Below, in pieces: positions 1 to 11,358 of a stretch of DNA of 64,000 nt. The first letter of the stretch is position 1; each line of letters starts with the position of its first letter. Location of the stretch: NCBI GenBank assembly GCA_022702545.1, contig JAHRBC010000003.1, positions 7,254,001-7,318,000 on the forward strand, written 5' to 3'. The DNA is from Phycomyces nitens. Taxonomy: Eukaryota; Mucoromycota; Mucoromycetes; Mucorales; Phycomycetaceae. Position numbers and translations under genes: made by a program. The notes under the pieces were generated by a model, which saw nothing but the letters and a program-made list of their open reading frames with translations, searched no databases and was not told the origin of the DNA.

Positions 1-317
1 CTCTGTTATGGCCTCCTCTGCCTCTACACTCCGCTTTACATCGCTTGACCTTTACTTTCAAGGTGGTGTCCATCAACCACCACGCACACCGTCTCACTAG
101 TGTGAGAAATCGCAAAGTGTGTGTGTTTTATATTTGGTACCAATACTCTTCTATAATCTTAAATATCGCAAGTCAGTATTCCGGTGTGTTTAGCGGAGAT
201 TCAATTAAACACGTGATATTCCGGCTGGGAACAGAGAGTGTTCCGGGAGGGGGGCAGGCACACTCCTCACGAAGCGAACCCAGCAAGCCTTTCGTTCCAC
301 CTCTAACATACTATCAA
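1..317. other. 5' flank of the eL36 gene
   Basis: No gene is visible. This is the upstream/leader region of the eL36 gene. It contains pyrimidine-rich patches and ends in an A-rich context just before the ATG. I did not identify a specific factor site. Confidence 0.5.
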
Positions 318-814
318 ATGGCTCCTCAGCAAAAGTCTGGTCTTGCCGTTGGTCTCAACAAGGGCCACATCGTCACTCGTCGTGAGTTGAAGATTACCCC
401 TTCATACACAAAGGGAGTAAGTTATTTGGATATCCCATAAAAAAGAGATGGATGGATGGATGGATTTTGGGCTGCGTCGAGTGAAATTATGGGTGACTGA
501 TAGAGTTTTTTGGTATTTTATTTTATTTCATTTTTAGGCTGCCTCCAAGCGCACCACCTTTGTTCGCAGCATCGTCCGTGAGGTCGTTGGCTTTGCTCCC
601 TATGAACGTCGTGTCATGGAATTGATCAAGAACTCCAAGGACAAGCGTGCCAAGAAGCTCACCAAGAAGAGAGTACGTTTTTTTTTGCAATTGTTATGTT
701 AATCTAGATGATTTGGCTGACAACTTTATGAAACAATAGCTCGGTACTTTCCTCCGTGCCAAGAAGAAGATTGAAGAGTTGTCGGCTGTTATTGCCGAGT
801 CCCGCCGCCATTAA
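318..814 (+). CDS. RPL36: 60S ribosomal protein eL36 (three exons)
   Basis: Structural protein of the large cytosolic ribosomal subunit. Exons 318-416, 538-672 and 740-814 join in frame to 102 codons, the usual eL36 length. The start [17 protein letters not shown], the basic [27 protein letters not shown] centre (exon 2) and the C-terminal [18 protein letters not shown] are family hallmarks. Both introns have GTAAGT/GTACGT donors and AG acceptors. Intron 1 carries a short GGAT microsatellite (about 447-465). The gene is convergent with the unknown gene downstream. The call is essentially certain; only the UTRs are unknown. Confidence 0.97.
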
Positions 815-1077
815 GTTGGAGAGGTGGACTTCTTTCTCTTATTAAATATTTATACATATTTACAAAACTGTACTTGTCTGCATTTTTTCTATTGAAAAAA
901 AAAGGAATTCTTTCTTTTATGTCTATACATGAGAAGAAATGTATATTGAATTAAAACTACAAGAGAGAAAGATGGGCATAGAGAGAGAGAGAGAGCGTGT
1001 GTGTGTTTGGGCCAAAGAGTGAAGGATTCATATATATACAATACACTGCAACAAAAGAACCAAGGTGAAAAAAAATA

Positions 1078-2087
1078 TCATCTTGGTACTACTCTGATTG
1101 TTGCTGCCAGCCTTGTCGCCTGTGGTGGGAACGCAAGGGACGACCACAGCAATGAAAGATTGATTTTCTTACATTCATCCACAAACTGTCAAACCATCCA
1201 CCTGGCATGCAACATGGACAGCATTTCCAACCATAGCCCCACCACCCGGGACTCAACTCGAGACTCTTGACGGACATTGCAGAATTAGGGAATTCAACCA
1301 GACCTCGCTCGGCATAATAATGATACGAATCAACACTGGCGTCATCATCAATTATCCTTTCTTCGTCTGTAATGTCTGGCTTTGGCTCTATTTCTGCTGG
1401 TTTTGTGGCATGTGCAATATTCTGGTGGTGGAACAAGAGACCCGAGAATACCAAGAATGATGCAAGTGGGTCGAGAAGGATATTTTCGACGGGTGAGCTG
1501 GTCGTCATTGCTGGCATAGATAAGCGCTGGGTGGGCAGGGACCTGAACGGGTTGGTGACTGGGCCACTGCTCACAGGACGCACGGGTGGAGTTGACCACA
1601 AGACGAAACGTGAAGCATTCTCTGTGAGTTCAGCCATCAGGGTCTGTCGCTCGACATGGTAGCACCGAAAGTCGAAACGTGCAGGTGAGTTGGGTTGTGA
1701 GAGTGGTATGACCCTCCATTGGTATGTCTGGCCATGGAATTCAAACGTGAGATTCGAAATGGAGAGGTGGATGGTGTTGTGGGCCGAGCCAAAAACCATT
1801 GTCTGCCAATCTTGGGCAGTAAGGGACCATATTGGCTGATGGTGCTGATCTTGGAGGATCAATGAGGATGCAATTGGGTGGTAAAACACAGGGTGCGAGT
1901 CTCCTTGGACAAAGCAGACACTGCCGTTATTTAAAGAGTGTTTTATGTCTAGTAAAAGGAGAGCTGGGTGGTAGAGCGACATGGGGGGAATTGCAGGGTA
2001 AGTGGGGGAAGGTGGAAGGATTGAGAGGTCAGGGATGGCCTGAGAGCCAGCATTCTGCTGATTGATTACTAGAGTGGGTAATGCCAT
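1078..2087 (-). CDS. Conserved-looking unknown protein, Cys-rich C-terminus
   Basis: Not recognised as a named family. The preferred start is the Met at 2087, because the 39 codons open upstream of it are low-complexity (a Pro run) and look like leader. A canonical intron (GTAAGA donor at 1172, CAG acceptor at 1120) gives exons 1173-2087 and 1078-1119, in all 318 aa ending ATRLAATIRVVPR. Reading through it instead gives a basic, unlike-looking tail that stops at 1089. The first part has alternating beta-strand-like hydrophobics with a YQW motif, resembling the tubby/LURP-one-like scramblase fold seen in uncharacterised fungal proteins; this is only an impression. A WWGYGWKCCPCCMPGGWFD patch lies near the C-terminus: five Cys and several Trp/Gly, suggesting metal or lipid contact. 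Acidic residues precede it. Confidence 0.6.
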
Positions 2088-2329
2088 GAGGAAACCAGCA
2101 AAGTTTATTGTTTTTTGGTTCCTCTGCAATACCGGAGAGGCAAAGGGGGGGGGAGGGGGAATTGTCTGTGTAACAAATTGGTAACGAAAAGCAAGTGTAT
2201 ACAAATCAAGCTACGTTGATTTATTGGCATTTTTAGTGTTTTTTTTTGGTTGGTGTTGTTCTCTTTACAAGCTTAAAATGATCGATCGTACGTATGCATT
2301 TCGATGGGTGACAATGTCATTAGGGGGGT

Positions 2330-3245
2330 TTAGATGGAGTCTATTGGCAGACATATTAGTATCAAACCATTAAAATAAAATAAAAAAAGGATTCCCAAGC
2401 TTACCAGTAACCAACTTGTTGAGCTTGGCAAGTCTGGTAGAGACAGTCAAGTCAATGCTCTTGTCACCAATCTCGACAAGGAGACCGCCGAGGATATCAG
2501 CCTTGACCTTGTTGGAGACAAGGAGCTTCTTTCCCTCAGCAAGACCGCTCTTCTGGAGAGAGTCGGCAATCTTGTTCAAGGTAGCCTTGTCCAATTCCTA
2601 ACCGCTAATTGAGTCTCTCTAATCCTAAACCGATTGGATTCTAATCTGCTTATATCCAAAGTATGTGTACCTTGGTGGAGGTGATGACGAGAGCGAGCTC
2701 GTTGCGGTGAGCGCTCATCAACTCGGCAAAGGAGGAGATGACCTTGGTGGTCTGGTCAAGACGACCGTTCTCAGAGAGAGTCTCGAAAAGGTTCTTGGTG
2801 ACTTCGCTGGGCTTACCGGCCTTGGACAACAAGGCGTTGATGCCATCAAGCTTGACTCTGCGGTTGATGGTAGGGTTCTCGAGGAAGGCCTGGACGGTCT
2901 TGTCCTTGGCGACAAGGGTGTCGAGGGCCTTGAGGTCCTTCTCAACAGCATCGAGGGCGTTCTGGCGAGCGGCAGCAGAGTAGAGAGCAGTGGCGTAACG
3001 ACCGTTAAGACCAAAGAGGGTGACGGGGACCTATTGGGGACAAAAAGGTAAATATATTTGTTTATTTTTGTTTGCAATGTCGCGTCAAGGACATCCATTA
3101 GCGGGCTTACCTTGGGAGCCTTGGCAGCAGCAGCATAACCGCGGGCCAACTATGGAAGAATAAAACTGTTGGAATAGGTTGCTAGGAAGGGTTTTGGTTG
3201 TACCTGGGGGACGACGGTAGTCAAGCGAGTGAATCGGGAAGCCAT
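2330..3245 (-). CDS. ATP5: ATP synthase subunit 5 / OSCP, mitochondrial
   Basis: Oligomycin-sensitivity-conferring protein of the peripheral stalk of F1Fo-ATP synthase, on the matrix side of the inner mitochondrial membrane. Five exons: 3204-3245, 3111-3149, 2671-3030, 2405-2597 and 2330-2340, phases consistent, 214 aa (yeast Atp5 is about the same). The start MASRFTRLTTVVPQ is an Arg/Ser-rich presequence. The core VPVTLFGLNGRYATALYSAA and the C-terminal GDKSIDLTVSTRLAKLNKLV are diagnostic of the OSCP/delta family. The last intron splits the final codons; the tail exon supplies only DSI and the stop. Without that intron the frame runs on into an unrelated Gly-Asn-Pro-Phe tail, which I reject. 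Confidence 0.95.
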
Positions 3246-3447
3246 TTGCAATGTTAAAACCTGAAAGGGAATTATACTCTGAGAGAGAAGAAACTAGGCA
3301 GGGGGAAGGGCGCACCGAGGCATAGAAAAAATTCTTTTTGCCCATTGGGCCCCGCCTTGTTTTGCTCACAGGGATAACCCCAGCCAGCGCGAAATCGATA
3401 TGACGTAGGGCAAATAAGCCAATCAAATAAAAATGTGTATTTTATAA

Positions 3448-4912
3448 TTATTTTGTACGCTTGTAAATCTTATCCATAAACTCAATAAATACGGCCTTCT
3501 TGACACCAACACTCTCGTCAAGCTGGCTAATCAATCCAGAGATCTCCTTGTGGGACTTGTCTTCATAGTCCTTGTAGATCTTTTCAATTCCCAACTCCAA
3601 GAAGATCTTCTTGACCTTGGCCTCTGCTTCGGAATTCTTTTGTCCATAATTGGCCTTTTTTAATAAATAAATAAATATAAATGATTAGATTTAGTTGAAT
3701 GACAATAAACAATCAAATTACCTCCAAGACAGCACGCTGCTCAGGGTTGGCCTTGAACAGGGCCTGGTTGATCAACCAAGAGCACTTGTTGTCCATAATA
3801 TCTGTGCCAATCTTGCCAATGACCTCAGGGGCACCATAGCAGTCAAGATAATCATCTTGGATCTGGAAGTATTCTCCAAGGGGAATCAAGATATCTCTAG
3901 ACTTGCTGTAGGCATCCTCATTCTTGACACCAGCCTATATATATAAAAGAAAGTATTAAAAAAAATAAGATATATTATATATATCGGAGGACTTACCATG
4001 TGCATGGCCAGAGCAACCGGGAGATAGAAGGAGTAGAATGCGGTCTTGTAGATAACAATGAATTTGTGCCTATTTTACGCCCTTTATCAGTACTTTCTCT
4101 CAAGCGCCTGCAATCATCCTACTTTGCAATGGAGAACTTTCCAAGGTCGACTTGGTCTTCAGGAGCAGTAATGAGATCACAGAGCTGGCCAAGCTCGGTC
4201 TGGAAGGATACCTATTGATAATACAGGAAATCTTAACAAGATTCCAATGTTTCACAAGAGCGCCCACATACCTCGTGAAAGAGTTCGAGGAGTTCGACAT
4301 AGTAGTCGGTCTTCTTAAAGTACTTCTTCAACAAGACATAGATTGCACCCTCGAGGATAAAGGCGTCATTGATAGCAATCATTCCAACACCGTTCTTGCG
4401 GTACCAGCAGGGCTGGCCACGACGGGTGATTGAAGCATCCATAATATCATCCGAGACCAAGAAAAAGGCTTGGAGCTGAGACACGAAAATCACAACTTAA
4501 TCTAGCCGCTCCGTTTTCTTCTGATTTGCAACTTACAAGCTCAACCAACCAACCGAGAATAGAGGCGTTGAAGATCTCTTCCTCGGTAATAGAGTCGCCC
4601 TTGAGGATACGAAGGGTGTCAACCACAGACAAACCACGGTTGAGCTTGCCTAGAACAAAATAATTTAATGTTTGCAACTCATTCATCATCTCATCAACTT
4701 ACCACCAGGAACATTGTACTCGAGATTCTGCAGTGGATGATTAGATTACAAAAGTCTGCGCGTGTTTTCTTCTTCTTCTTTACCTCTTCGGTCCACTTGT
4801 AAGCATCCTCAGGCATGTTGTTCTTGCGGAGCTCGTTGAGAATATCAGTCTTGAGGACCTTGAAGACATCCAAGAATGCCTGACGGTTCTCTTCCTTCTT
4901 TGTGATAGCCAT
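3448..4912 (-). CDS. ERG20: Farnesyl diphosphate synthase
   Basis: Condenses isopentenyl diphosphate with dimethylallyl and geranyl diphosphate to give farnesyl diphosphate for sterols, ubiquinone, prenylation and, in mucoralean fungi, carotenoid/trisporoid precursors. Eight exons (4784-4912, 4703-4727, 4537-4649, 4272-4475, 4123-4211, 3997-4069, 3722-3934, 3448-3654) give 350 aa, the normal size. The first Asp-rich motif DDIMD (exon 4, just after FFLVS) and the second DDYLD (exon 7) are intact, as are RRGQPCWY and [15 protein letters not shown]. The C-terminus YKRTK fits the short basic tail of the family. The intron between exons 5 and 6 must use a GTAGGA donor to restore AKHKF. No terpene cyclase lies nearby, so a housekeeping role is likely. 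Confidence 0.97.
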
Positions 4913-5344
4913 ATTATTGATTTTTAAAAGGGTGGTGGGTCTAGTTTCAAAGCGTCAATCAAAGGCTCTCTAGTCTTTTGCTACCAGGATTTACCTTTTT
5001 TTTTTTAAAGAAAATCGAAAAGAAATAAAGAAAGGTCAATTGAAGCCAAGGGGTTTCTATACTTCTTGTAATTTTCCAAAAAATAAAAAAATAAAAAAAG
5101 ATGATTGGCTGAATCTGAATTTAGAGATACATATTATTTCGAAACAAGGTCAATCCTGATGAGCATCATAATTCAAAGCATAATATAGTGAGTTGATGAC
5201 AATGATATTTATTAGGCAAATTGGAAAATAAGATCATTTAGAATAAAAGTATAAAAAAATTAATAACGAGCATGCAATTTTACAGATAGATAGGAGAGTT
5301 TGGGGGAAGATGTTCTTGTTGGAGTATTTTTTGGATTTTTGGAT
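4913..5344. other. Intergenic between GDH2 3' end and ERG20 5' end
   Basis: AT-rich spacer with A/T homopolymers. It holds the ERG20 promoter side (near 4913-5050) and the GDH2 3' UTR. No further gene or repeat is seen. Confidence 0.5.
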
Positions 5345-8300
5345 TTACTCGTCGGCGTAGTAGCCCTCGCGCATGAATTCGAAAAAGGCAAAGTTATCGG
5401 GGTGAGGACCATACTTGTAGATGAACATGGAAGCAAGGTGAGCACCAAAGATAGCCTTGACGTAGTTCTCAGGAACACGCTCGAGGAGGGTATCAAGACC
5501 AAGAGTGTCGAGAAGGAGCTTGGGGAAAGCTCTGTTCAAAACAGTCTCGCGAAGGGAAGCATTGTGCCAGAGACTGGTGGTCTGGAGCTGGTCGTTAAGC
5601 TGGACAATGGCAACAGAAAGGTCGTCAGAGAGGATGGAAATTGGGACCTTTGACTTCTTGTGCTCGCGCCACAGGGCCTCAAACTCGGCAGCAGCATTAC
5701 GCTCAATGATATCCTGGACCTGCTTAACATATTCCTCGTAGAATGGTGGAGCAACACCGTCCTTGACACACATGTGCTCAGCAAACTCGGCATCGTTGAA
5801 AGCAAGAGCAGCCAAGACTTCAAGGGAAGATGAAGTTACACCACCCTTGTTAGCAGAAGCATCCTTGAAGATCACAACACCAGCCTTCTCGAGACGGAGA
5901 CGGGCCTCTTGGGTAAAGAACAGGTTTGCACCTTCGACAATGTACTTGAAGCGCAGGGTGCCGTCATCAGCAACCAGATGCTTGACATTGTTGAGATCAA
6001 TAGATTCAGGACGACCACCACAGGGAACAAAGATTGTAGCAGTAGCCAAGGGGTTAACATGGAAAGTGTTGCGGAACAAGAGACCATTTTCAACAACTTC
6101 ACCATTGGGAAGAGTGACATTTGTCTCGTCAACCAAGACACGGAAACCGTTGGGGGACAAAAGGCTAATGTCAAAGTTGTTGATCATCTTACGGGCCTGG
6201 GCAAGGCGGGTCATCTCCTCACGGTTGATGCCATGGGGATCGTACAGTACACCAGAGCCATCGACAATAGCCATGGTCTTGTCCTTGGAGATCAAGATCT
6301 CGTTGGAACCAAGATCACCATCAGGACCACCAGTCTGGAGTTTGGTGCACTCCTCCTCATCAAGGCCGAATGAGCGGTAGATACCCAAGACATATTGGTG
6401 AACAGAGCGAGTGGTCATGCCGTACACGTCGTGGGGAATGCCACCAAGAGACTGACTCTTGCCGGTAGTAAAGGCCTTCCAGAAGCTGGCAGTGCGCTTG
6501 CGAGCATGCTGCGAAGCCCAGTCCATGTACTCAGCAGTACCCTCATCAGGACCAAAGAACAGAATCTCATTCTTACCAAGACGATCAACCAGGGGCTCCT
6601 TGATGCCGGGGGTGTGGCCGATGATCAGGAGATCGAGAACAGAGTCAACGTACTTTTCAAAGGCAACCAAAGGAACATCTTGAGAGTCAATGTTCAACAG
6701 AATGGTACCCTTTGATCCACCTTCGGGGATATCCTTGTTCTTGCGGTGCTGAGTGGCAGCAAGAGCGTAGTTCTCGTCAAACAAGGTGCGCAGGTTGATG
6801 GAGTAGGCTTCACGGTTACGCGACCGAATGATACGGATACCACCGCGGGCAACGTCCTGGAAGCGCAAGTGGAAACCTCTGAACTCGGAACCAATGACCA
6901 AGAACATACCATAGAGCTTGGAGGGGTACTCAATCTCGGGCAAGAAGCTGGGGTCGAGACGGAACGAGAGAGCAACCTTGGTAGACTGGTAAAAGTTGGT
7001 CTTGAGAACGTGCTTGTTAAAGGTCAAAAATGCCTCAAACACGAGCTGTTCATGGGCATTTGAGGTGACACTCTTGATCTTCTTGACCAACTGCTCTTCG
7101 GTCAGGTTCTCAACAGTGGACAGACGCTGATAGGACATGGTGGGCTGCAGAGAGGCTTCACGCTGGTTGACATAGTGGACCTTTGCAAAGTTGGCATACA
7201 GCAGCTTGATAAGCTCGGGATAGAGCTGGATGATGTCAAGAATGTATTCACGGGTAAAGGTGTCCTGACGGAGACGCTTCTTCATCTTGCCAAGCACCTC
7301 TTCATGGACAGGGTTGGAGCGGTCGAGAATGGTGTTGAGGCTCATGAATTCCTTGCCGAGACGGTTGAGGAAGTGCTGAGAGAAAATCCATCCCACATAG
7401 CCATAGACGGTCTCCTGGACAGAGAGCTGGTTGGTCTTGAAGAACTGCTGGAAGGGAGTCTTTGGCAAGCAGTAGAGGAGAGAGGTCTCCTTCATGACCT
7501 GATGGATAGAGTGCTCAATGGGGGCAGCCTTTGAGTTGGGCAGAGGGTTGAGGTAGATGCCCATGATGGTCACACCGTTGGAGAATTGCTCTATCAGACG
7601 ATTACATATTAATACCAGCTCTTGTATTATTATTTTTTTACCCCTGAACTCTCTTTATGAAGAAGAAGGGAAAAAATGCACTTTTAGACTTACCGACATA
7701 CTTGCGGACCGAGTAGAGATTGTAGTAATGATAAAGATCAGACATGGCAGAGAAGAATCCCTGGGTGCTTCTTTGGCGGTAACCAATAATCAGGCGACGT
7801 TCACGGCTGCCCTGGACTTCGTACATCTCGATAACAGGTCCAGTACGCTGGAGGACATTGCGCATGACACCCTCATAAACCTTCTTTGTGTGCTCGGTAG
7901 CCTTCTTGAGGAATGCCTGATCGGCAACCTGCTCAATATCGGTCTCTTCTTCGGAAGTTGGCTCAGGGTTGACAAACTGACATTTGGTGACAAAGTAGGA
8001 GCGGATCTGGGAAGTCAAGTCCGATGAAACTGTAGCTGAAGAGCGATAAGACTCAACACGGTAGCTCTGGGCAGGAACAGAGGTATCAAGATACTTTTCA
8101 TCGATTCTGTTGGGCAAAGGTTAGGACAATTCCATTGAAGTCTAGCAACTTACGTTCTCTCACACTGGGGGCCCTGGAGCTGGGAAACACCGGGCTGGGA
8201 AGAGTGAATGTAGACCGAAGAGTCTTCGGATTCCTTCTCGAGGTTGATCTCGAGGGAGTTCTCGTGCTTGGTGTACGAGAGGATCTTGGCACCATAGAGG

Positions 8301-8599
8301 GCCATGATGTGGTTTGCGATTGTCTCGACTGGCTCGAGGGCAAAGTAGTAGTCATCGATACCAAGGTTGCTATTACAGGGTCAGAATTGCGCGATTGAGA
8401 CGCGAGATATTATTACTTACTTGTAGAACCAGGACACCTCGTTCTCTACCAAATCCTTGGGAAGGAAGCCTGTCTCATTGAGGTGAGCACACACCTGGAC
8501 CATCTGCTCGGATTTGCCAGCAAAAACATTGGCATTGTAGCCGCAGCCATCATCGACCGAGGAGTTGTCAGAGAAAGGTGGCGCAAGGGTGGCCGTCAT
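5345..8599 (-). CDS. GDH2: NAD-specific glutamate dehydrogenase
   Basis: Catabolic enzyme that deaminates glutamate to 2-oxoglutarate with NAD+; large fungal (about 115 kDa) class. Four exons (8421-8599, 8154-8369, 7694-8106, 5345-7590) give 1017 aa, close to yeast and Neurospora enzymes. The long last exon contains the catalytic core: GGIRIIRSRNREAY, KDIPEGGSKGTILLN (lysine/glycine region binding glutamate), GPDEGTAEYMDW and the nucleotide-binding GGPDGDLGSNEILIS. The N-terminal half is the less conserved regulatory part of this class. Start chosen at 8599, where MTATLAPPFSDNSS begins in a frame that splices without stops. Long antisense open frames inside the last exon reflect codon bias and are not separate genes. 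Confidence 0.96.
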
Positions 8600-8947
8600 T
8601 GTTTGATATTAAGAAGAGAGGGAGAGAAGTGTGGATGATTAGAGACAAAAAGACTTGAGTATTTATATGATCTCGACTGGTAATAATTTCCCAAAAGGAA
8701 AATATATTTTTGTTCTTTTTGTATGTAATGTGTCAGTCTTGTAGCTCTTTTGGCCTAAAAGGGCTCCTAACACAGATGCAGCAAAAACAGCCGAGTCACA
8801 GTGAGACTATATTTAGTACCGAGAAACAAAATAATGAAAAAGAGACACAAATGAATGAATCTGATTGGTTTAGGCGTGAGAAAAAAATTCTGGAATCAAG
8901 GGGGGAGGGGGGAGGGGTGGAGTCTGTAGGGTAATTTTGGGCGGAGA

Positions 8948-8977
8948 ACGCGTGGGGTGACGGCCAATAGAACGCGT
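8948..8977. promoter_or_regulatory. Paired ACGCGT (MCB-like) boxes flanking a CCAAT box
   Basis: Two palindromic ACGCGT hexamers at 8948-8953 and 8972-8977 with GGCCAAT between them, about 350 bases upstream of the GDH2 start codon. ACGCGT is the MluI cell-cycle box bound by MBF in yeasts; CCAAT binds the HAP/NF-Y complex. Further CCAAT/ATTGG motifs lie near 8860 and 9042. Function here is inferred from motif identity only. Confidence 0.4.
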
Positions 8978-9210
8978 TGAGAATGAATAGCACTCTTACT
9001 GGTCAAAGCTGCTCGTGTTTATGAAATATTGAGCCGGCCAGCGTCCAATCAGCCACCGGGGATTTGGGTCTGTCTTGATCGATTTCTATTCCCTGGAGGT
9101 TTTCCGCGGGATAAATCCACGGTGTCGCTAATAACGAAAGCAAAAGCCCTCTTGATTCCATTTGGTTTCTAGGTTTTCCCGCTCTCTGGGTGCGTGGAGC
9201 TAATGCTGTC

Positions 9211-9230
9211 ATCCTGAGATATTTCAGGAT
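9211..9230. other. Short perfect hairpin
   Basis: ATCCTGA and TCAGGAT form a 7-bp stem around a 6-base loop, inside an otherwise unassigned GC-richer patch (about 9030-9270). It may be chance; no RNA family recognised. Confidence 0.3.
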
Positions 9231-11220
9231 CATCCTTACCTCCCGCGCCTGTGGGATGGCAGAAACGTAAAACACAATACAAAAGCCACTTGGATGTGGG
9301 GTAGCGGCGTTTCAGTTAATGCTCAGATTATTGAGCTTTCCCCACGTTATGGTTTCAAATAGAGAGAATAATGGATTTACAACAAGATACACCAAGGGCC
9401 CATATTTCCCACGCCAACATCGCACACACTCAAGAGCAGGCCAGTGCCATCAGGAACGGCATTTATTGTTCAACAGAACAGACGGAAATCCTCCAACTCA
9501 AGGCCAAGGAACCCGGCTTGTTCTTGGGGCCGGGCTAGACAAAAAACAAGCCCACAAAAATGTCCAGGGGTGTAGAATATGGGCCAATTCTGTCCAAGTG
9601 TTTTCAATATTCCCATTGGGTGGGAACTATGACTCTTCAAAAACACTCGCTCTTCTTTTTCTCAAAGTTCCGGTTGGGTTTGTGTAGAGAGAAAGACCCT
9701 GCCCTGTCGAGATCTCCAGACCAATCTTCTCCGTTATCGCGGTGAGCCGAAACATAGAGAGTAGCTGTTATCTGCCCAAAAGAAGTATATCTATACTTGC
9801 ACAAATCCAATAGATCCCTACATCTCATTGAACGATTAGTTTCTGTACCTTTCATATAAAATCTTGCCAGACCTACTCTGCAGTCTTCTTTCATTCTTTA
9901 CTCTTTGGCCATTTTCCTCTAGACTCTTGTAGTTTGACAGAGTATATTGGCCAGGGTGTTTTCTATATATGTACCATCATTTAGGTTTATTTTCACTAGA
10001 TCCTAGGCCAGACCATCTCAAATACATGGGAGGGGTGTGGGTAGCTACCAGCCCATCCAATCGAAACCGAGATATTCTTTCAAAAGAACATTCAGTAAGA
10101 CAAGGTTATTTTATATACACCAAAAATATTTTGTCTGGACACTCAATAGTCCAATGCTATTATTATTATAACTATAATAATTATAATTATAATAACTACT
10201 ATAACCCAGGGCATATAATTTATCCAAGTACTCTGCAATCTGATAATACACAATCATACCAAGACTTCTTGACTCCATTTAGCATAATCTATACATGAAT
10301 CTATTTCCCACCACGAGTATTAAGATCAATCGAATAATTGGTCGTGATACAGGCTCTCTAAATTAAAAAAAATCAATGATATACGCGAGTAATTCTTTGT
10401 ATCCCCAAGAAAATGTAAGCATGGGCCGAGTGCATATGGTCGAAGCGTTTACCCGAATGAATCCCATATATCTCAAGTATCCTGTGGTGTGGGCTCATTC
10501 TACGAATAATGACGAAAATATACTAATAAAACTCAACCATACCAGTAACATTTAGAGGAGATCCAGACTGGTACTGACGCAATTGACCAAGTGTATTTCG
10601 TGAGAAAAGCACGTCTGCCTTGATTAAAGGATAACCTTTGTGTTTGGTGGTAAAAAAGCAATGGTCCTTTACCTTGTAGTATATCTCTGTACAATCGATT
10701 TCAAGATCTTTCTCGAAAGGAATTGATTGGCTCGAAAGATCAAATGGTAGCACGATTAAATGTTTCTGAACATTTGTTTGTTAAATGTGGGTACGGTTCC
10801 ACTATTGTATCCTGGGAGGACAAAGAGGACAAATACAGAAAATACAGAGAATACAATCAGAATTTCCAAACAGGACTTGTGATTTCTAGTTTTGGAATGA
10901 GGGAAATTCCACTCAATTTAAGCATTTTTGACTTTAATATTGAAACCACAAGGCATTGTTTTGCTGCAAAGCAATGTCAACTTGCATACCTATAGTACAA
11001 TTTAGATACAACCCATCTGTAAACATTCGACAGTAAAGCTTATATATTTATATACCTTGATAGTATTAAGCAAGTTTCAATTTAAATAATAACGCACACA
11101 AACATTTCTGGGGGACGGCCCAAAGAAGTCCCTCGATTTCGTCGTTTTCTTTGTAATATCATTAATCTGAGCAAAGCCAACTGCGCCTGCGCTTTATTTC
11201 TCTTGATTGTTTCCAAATAT

Positions 11221-11291
11221 TATTATTATTATTATTTATTTTATATAAAGAGAGAGAGAGAGAGAGAGGCTAAATGTGTGTGTGTGTGTGT
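11221..11291. repeat. Compound microsatellite (TTA, GA, GT)
   Basis: Consecutive TTA, AG and TG simple repeats lie just downstream of the tRNA methyltransferase stop codon, in its 3' flank. Confidence 0.8.
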
Positions 11292-11358
11292 TTGTATGTA
11301 TATACTAAAATTCGTACATGGAATACAGGCATAAATGTATGTTTGATAGTTTAAATGA

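Larger units (their letters stand above)
8600..11358. other. Long intergenic region, no convincing gene
   Basis: 2.7 kb between the GDH2 start and the end of the tRNA methyltransferase gene. The first about 450 bases hold the GDH2 promoter, with two ACGCGT boxes and several CCAAT/ATTGG boxes. Short open frames (for example 10523-10753 on the minus strand, 10723-10995 on the plus strand) have no recognisable homology or splice support. 10140-10200 is a TTA/TAA-rich tract. I see no tRNA or snRNA hallmark. Confidence 0.45.

Noticed and set aside
2718..3149. Alternative minus-strand open frame across ATP5 exons
   Set aside because: Ser/Pro/Arg-rich wrong-frame reading of the OSCP exon, crossing a spliced intron.
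5763..6380. 205-codon plus-strand open frame inside GDH2
   Set aside because: It is the antisense of a highly conserved GDH2 exon; the openness follows from codon bias and the product has no recognisable features.
3448..8599. Terpenoid biosynthetic cluster around farnesyl diphosphate synthase
   Set aside because: Neighbours are OSCP and glutamate dehydrogenase; no cyclase, P450 or transporter.
10523..10995. Opposed open frames at 10.5-11.0 kb as a gene pair
   Set aside because: Short, overlapping, no splice support, no homology recognised.
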